A stretch of 64,000 nucleotides of DNA from Bradyrhizobium sacchari (GTDB lineage Bacteria; Pseudomonadota; Alphaproteobacteria; Rhizobiales; Xanthobacteraceae), in contig NZ_LWIG01000069.1 of assembly GCF_002068095.1 (NCBI RefSeq), positions 167,841 through 231,840 on the forward strand, written 5' to 3'. Both the position numbers and the translations under genes were made by a program. Numbering within the stretch: position 1 is the first letter of the stretch; each line of letters begins with the position of its first letter. The notes under the pieces were generated by a model. The model worked only from the letters and a program-made list of their open reading frames with translations. It did not search any database and was not told where the DNA came from. Of the stretch, positions 60,542-64,000 are shown piece after piece.

Positions 60542-61132
60542 GTTATTGCTCCTATCCGGAGGTTCTCACCGACCGGCAGGATATGGGCCGCTCATCTGCC
60601 TAACAAAGGCCGGCCTGGTGCGCGGTCCAATGGCGGAGCGGTCTAGCGAGGCCCGTCGAACGGGCGGGGTCCCGGTGCCGGCCTTCCATATCGAGCCGCT
60701 CGAGCGGAGTGCCGCGATTACCACCGCAATCCAAATAGTTGTACGGTGGCTGTTCCCGCTCGCTAATCATCAGGGACCTCCACTCTGACGTGGAAACGTC
60801 ATCCAGCCCGGATGGTTCCTCAGGCGCAAACAGATTTCGAAAAATCGAAAGAGCGCAGTGCCGCCATCGGGGCGGTTGCTCTGCATGGGTTTCTTCGCGC
60901 TATGCCGGCCTCGGAGTCCGGGCCGGGCGGTCCCGAGCCTCGCCTCAGCTATCGACCTTCAGCGCGGCAATGGGCTTCCTGCGGGAAGTGAAGATACGCT
61001 TCTGCGCAACATCGGTTTTGAGGGTCTCAAAGTGGAGGGCCTCGTCCTCAATTTGGCCCTGCGCGCCGTTGATCTGCATCAACTCTGACCACAGCGGTGC
61101 TCTTATGCTCCAGTAACCACAGGAGTGTGCCG
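60542..61132. other. 591-base region without a supported gene
   Basis: It lies between the start of the acidic small protein (minus strand) and the DUF2933 gene (plus strand), so both promoters should be here. Short open frames exist on the plus strand around 60740-61090, but none has a ribosome-binding site, signal peptide or family likeness. One ends in GFEGLKVEGLVLNLALRAVD, which has a protein-like look; a decayed gene is possible. Confidence 0.45.
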
Positions 61133-61387
61133 ATGCCGGTGCAGGACCAATCCACGTATCGGGAGCGCCGCGCCGAGGGCATGTCCATGAAGGCCAAGGC
61201 CGGTCTGGTCCTGATCGGATTTCTTGCCATCGCCGCAGCGCTGCTGTTCACCGAGCACAGGGCGCACGTCCTCGGGCTTCTGGTCTGGCTGCCGCTCCTT
61301 GCCTGTCCGCTGATGCACGTCTTCATGCATGGCGGACATGGTCACCATCACGGCCGTGGCCAGCCGAATGATTCGAGGAGCGCGTGA
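61133..61387 (+). CDS. DUF2933 family small membrane protein, histidine-rich tail
   Basis: An 84-residue protein with two membrane helices (KAGLVLIGFLAIAAALLFTE and HVLGLLVWLPLLACPLMHVF) and a C-terminal stretch MHGGHGHHHGRGQ, rich in histidine. Small DUF2933 proteins are often found in metal-resistance clusters; the His run would fit metal binding. AGGAG at 61121-61125 sets the start at 61133. Its stop overlaps the next start (TGATG at 61385-61389), so it leads a four-gene unit. Confidence 0.85.
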   Translation: MPVQDQSTYRERRAEGMSMKAKAGLVLIGFLAIAAALLFTEHRAHVLGLLVWLPLLACPLMHVFMHGGHGHHHGRGQPNDSRSA

Positions 61388-62061
61388 TGCACGATGCCGC
61401 GCCCGCCTACGGCCTGTGGAGTCTCGTCATCGTCAACTCGGCGGTCTTCATCCTGTTTGCCTACAGCTTCTTCAAGCCGCAGACCTCCCGCGACTGGCGC
61501 TCCTTCGGTGCCTTCAGCGCTTTCCTGGTCGCGTTGTTCGTGGAGATGTACGGCTTTCCGCTCACCATCTATTTCCTTTCCGGCTGGCTGCAGTCGCGTT
61601 ACCCGAACGTCGACTGGTTCTCCCACGACGCCGGCCACCTGCTCGAGATGCTATTCGGCTGGACGACCAATCCGCACGCCGGACCATTCCACGTTCTCAG
61701 CTACATCTTCATCGCCGCCGGCTTCATCCTGATCTCTGTCGCCTGGGGGGTGCTGTACGAGGCGCAGCGGACGCGCTGCCTGGCCACCACGGGCCCCTAC
61801 AGCTACGTCCGTCATCCGCAATATGTCGGCTTCGTGCTGGTGATGTTCGGCTTTCTGTTGCAGTGGCCGACGATCTTGACGCTGGCGATGTTTCCGGTGC
61901 TGACCGTCATGTACGTGAAGCTTGCCAGGGACGAGGAGCACGAGGCCCGGACCGAGTTCGGCGAGGCGTATGCGCGGTATGCTGCGCAGGTGCCGGCGTT
62001 CTTTCCCCATCTCGGTCGGCGATCCGCTCGGGGCTCTTCCGGCGGCTATCGTCTCGGCTGA
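61387..62061 (+). CDS. isoprenylcysteine carboxyl methyltransferase-like membrane protein
   Basis: A 224-residue inner-membrane protein with about five helices (LWSLVIVNSAVFILFAYSFF, FGAFSAFLVALFVEMYGFPL, HVLSYIFIAAGFILISVAWG, YVGFVLVMFGFLLQWPTIL). The C-terminal part with TTGPYSYVRHPQYVGFVLVM and ARDEEHEARTEFGEAYARYA is the ICMT/phospholipid methyltransferase signature that binds S-adenosylmethionine. The methyl acceptor is unknown. In bacteria, such proteins with DUF2933 partners sit near copper genes (recalled). A GTG one codon upstream is an alternative start. Confidence 0.85.
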   Translation: MHDAAPAYGLWSLVIVNSAVFILFAYSFFKPQTSRDWRSFGAFSAFLVALFVEMYGFPLTIYFLSGWLQSRYPNVDWFSHDAGHLLEMLFGWTTNPHAGPFHVLSYIFIAAGFILISVAWGVLYEAQRTRCLATTGPYSYVRHPQYVGFVLVMFGFLLQWPTILTLAMFPVLTVMYVKLARDEEHEARTEFGEAYARYAAQVPAFFPHLGRRSARGSSGGYRLG

Positions 62062-62111
62062 CCTTCGCGCAGGGAGATGCCGGCGAAGGGCACCGGCTTG
62101 AAAGGACGTCG

Positions 62112-62819
<708 letters not shown>

Positions 62820-62823
62820 CGAC

Positions 62824-64000
62824 ATGAAGGTGCTCGACATCAAGCTGTTTCGCGACGTCAGGCGGCTCTGGGCGCAGGTGCTGGCCGTCGCGCTGGTCGT
62901 CGGTGGCGGGGTTGCGACGCTGGTGCTCGCGGTGGGCTCGCATCGATCGCTGGAGGAGACCCGGATCGCTTATTACGAGCGCTACGGCTTTGCCGACGTG
63001 TTCGCGCAGGTGAAACGCGCACCGAAAGTGCTCGCCGACAGGATCGGCGAGATTCCCGGCGTCGCCGCCGTCGACCCCCGCATCGCCAAGCTGGCGCTGC
63101 TGGACGTTCCCGGCTTCTCCTCGCCTGCCAGCGCACAGTTCGTTTCGCTGCCCGACAATGGCGAACAGCATCTCAATCGGCTCTACATGCGCTCCGGGCG
63201 GCTGCCGGAGCCGGGACGGACGGACGAGGTCGTCGTCAACGAGCCGTTCGCCCGGGCGCACGGCTTCTCGGAGGGTGCGCGGTTCTCCGCCATCCTCAAC
63301 GGCAGGAAGCGCGAACTCGTCATCGTCGGCACCGCGCTGTCCCCCGAGTTCGTCTACACGGTCGGACCGGGCGACCTGATGCCTGATGATCGCCGCTACG
63401 CCATCGTCTGGATGTCGGAGAAGGCGCTTGCCGGCGTGTATGATCTCGACGGTGCCTTCTCGGCGGTCGCGGTCAAGCTGCAGCCGGGCGCCTCGGAGCG
63501 CGAGGTGGTCCTGCGGCTCGATGCCTTGCTCGATCCCTATGGCGGGCAGGCGGCCCACGGCCGCAAGGACCAGACCTCGCACGCCTGGCTCGACCATGAG
63601 CTCGACATGCTCAACAACATGAGCCGCACGCTGCCGCCGATCTTTCTTCTCGTCGCCGCCTTCCTCGTCAATCTCACCTTGACCCGGCTGGTCGCGCTCG
63701 AGCGCGAGCAGATCGGCCTGCTGAAGGCGCTGGGCTATTCCGACAGCAGCATCGTGCTGCACTATTTCAAGTTCGTCGCCTTCATCGTCGTGATCGGCGT
63801 CGTGCTGGGCGGCGTCGCCGGCACCTGGCTCGGGCTGCGCGTCACCGCCCTGTTCGGCGACTTCTTCCACTTTCCGTTCCTGGTGTTCGCGAAGGCGCCG
63901 GACCTGTATCTCACCGCAGGCGCGCTCAGCGCGGCGGCTGCGGCGATCGGCGCGTTCCGGGCGCTGCGCGAGGTGGTGAAGCTGCCGCCCGCCGTGGCCA
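62824..64000 (+). CDS. FtsX-like ABC permease, cut by the window end
   Basis: The first 392 residues of a MacB/LolC-type permease; the rest lies beyond the window. The N-terminal helix LWAQVLAVALVVGGGVATLV is followed by a periplasmic core of about 240 residues (YYERYGFADVFAQVKRAPKV, YMRSGRLPEPGRTDEVVVNE), then helices LPPIFLLVAAFLVNLTLTRL and FVAFIVVIGVVLGGVAGTWL with the cytoplasmic signature IGLLKALGYSD. It works with the ATPase just upstream. A membrane-fusion (HlyD-like) gene often follows in such units but would lie outside. Confidence 0.92.
   Translation, partial: MKVLDIKLFRDVRRLWAQVLAVALVVGGGVATLVLAVGSHRSLEETRIAYYERYGFADVFAQVKRAPKVLADRIGEIPGVAAVDPRIAKLALLDVPGFSSPASAQFVSLPDNGEQHLNRLYMRSGRLPEPGRTDEVVVNEPFARAHGFSEGARFSAILNGRKRELVIVGTALSPEFVYTVGPGDLMPDDRRYAIVWMSEKALAGVYDLDGAFSAVAVKLQPGASEREVVLRLDALLDPYGGQAAHGRKDQTSHAWLDHELDMLNNMSRTLPPIFLLVAAFLVNLTLTRLVALEREQIGLLKALGYSDSSIVLHYFKFVAFIVVIGVVLGGVAGTWLGLRVTALFGDFFHFPFLVFAKAPDLYLTAGALSAAAAAIGAFRALREVVKLPPAVA

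Noticed and set aside
60276..60788. A plus-strand frame with a long serine run
   Set aside because: The serine run is the complement of the Asp/Glu codons of the acidic small protein on the minus strand, which has the ribosome-binding site.
60858..61088. A 76-codon plus-strand frame ending in a protein-like stretch
   Set aside because: No ribosome-binding site, no signal and no recognisable family; it could be a remnant but cannot be supported as a gene.

Overview
The window looks like a piece of chromosome from Bradyrhizobium or a very close relative in the Nitrobacteraceae (Rhizobiales). The reasons are high GC, many ABC transporters of the nitrate/taurine/thiamine-precursor type, a carbohydrate porin with an extra outer-membrane barrel, a ModC without its usual C-terminal domain, and at least seven kinds of short palindromic intergenic repeats of the sort that litter rhizobial genomes. 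This assignment is an inference from gene content; no rRNA or tRNA gene was seen. Gene order is mostly ordinary chromosome, without insertion sequences, phage modules or CRISPR.

Region 1 (1-13.2 kb) is catabolic. After the tail of an alpha/beta hydrolase come a PanE/ApbA-family reductase and an enoyl-CoA hydratase. A LysR regulator broken by a frameshift faces an FAD oxidoreductase and a complete ABC importer. The centrepiece is a set of aromatic-acid genes: gentisate 1,2-dioxygenase, a zeta-type GST (maleylpyruvate isomerase), a MarR regulator, a benzoate-CoA-ligase-type enzyme and an FAD aryl-CoA hydroxylase of the salicylyl-CoA 5-hydroxylase type. The likely route is hydroxybenzoate to aryl-CoA to 5-hydroxyaryl-CoA, then gentisate, maleylpyruvate and fumarylpyruvate. 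The two minus-strand units share a nearly identical promoter whose -10 box sits inside a palindrome, a good candidate MarR operator.

Region 2 (13.3-28.5 kb) holds small secreted proteins, including a protein with three four-cysteine modules. It also holds a quinone-oxidoreductase-like reductase, a dicarboxylate/amino-acid symporter next to an orphan amino-acid binding protein, an ATP-grasp enzyme, ferredoxin-NADP reductase, an FMN glutamate-synthase-like protein, a PilZ protein, a CNNM/CorC-type membrane protein, a chemoreceptor and a two-part porin. Region 3 (28.8-38.6 kb) has a creatininase-family enzyme divergent from a tightly coupled operon of binding protein, ATPase, permease, 2-hydroxyacid dehydrogenase and a double-domain protease-inhibitor-like protein. 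It continues with a DGPF/YCII protein and its partner ECF42-type sigma factor, and a lysozyme-like protein with a peptidoglycan-binding domain and a hydrophobic tail.

Region 4 (38.7-53 kb) contains radC, a Tat-exported monooxygenase-like protein, a DMT exporter divergent from a truncated Ada-like regulator, a LuxR-type regulator, map, an MscS channel, a CPA1 antiporter, a PepSY-like protein, modABC (order modC-modB-modA on the plus map, transcribed leftward) and mepA. Region 5 (53-64 kb) contains a PAS-GGDEF-EAL protein with a degenerate GGDEF site, a flavin monooxygenase of the acyl-CoA dehydrogenase fold, a Tat-type cupin, a TPR protein and several small secreted or membrane proteins. One of these is a 59-residue very acidic protein. 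The region ends in an operon of DUF2933 protein, isoprenylcysteine-methyltransferase-like protein, LolD-like ATPase and FtsX-like permease that runs off the window.

The most interesting items are the twin operator/promoters of the gentisate cluster, the frameshifted LysR gene, the symporter paired with a binding protein, the lysozyme with a membrane-like tail, the ECF42/DGPF pair with hairpins between them, and the overlooked acidic small protein. No wholly new multigene system could be proved from sequence alone.
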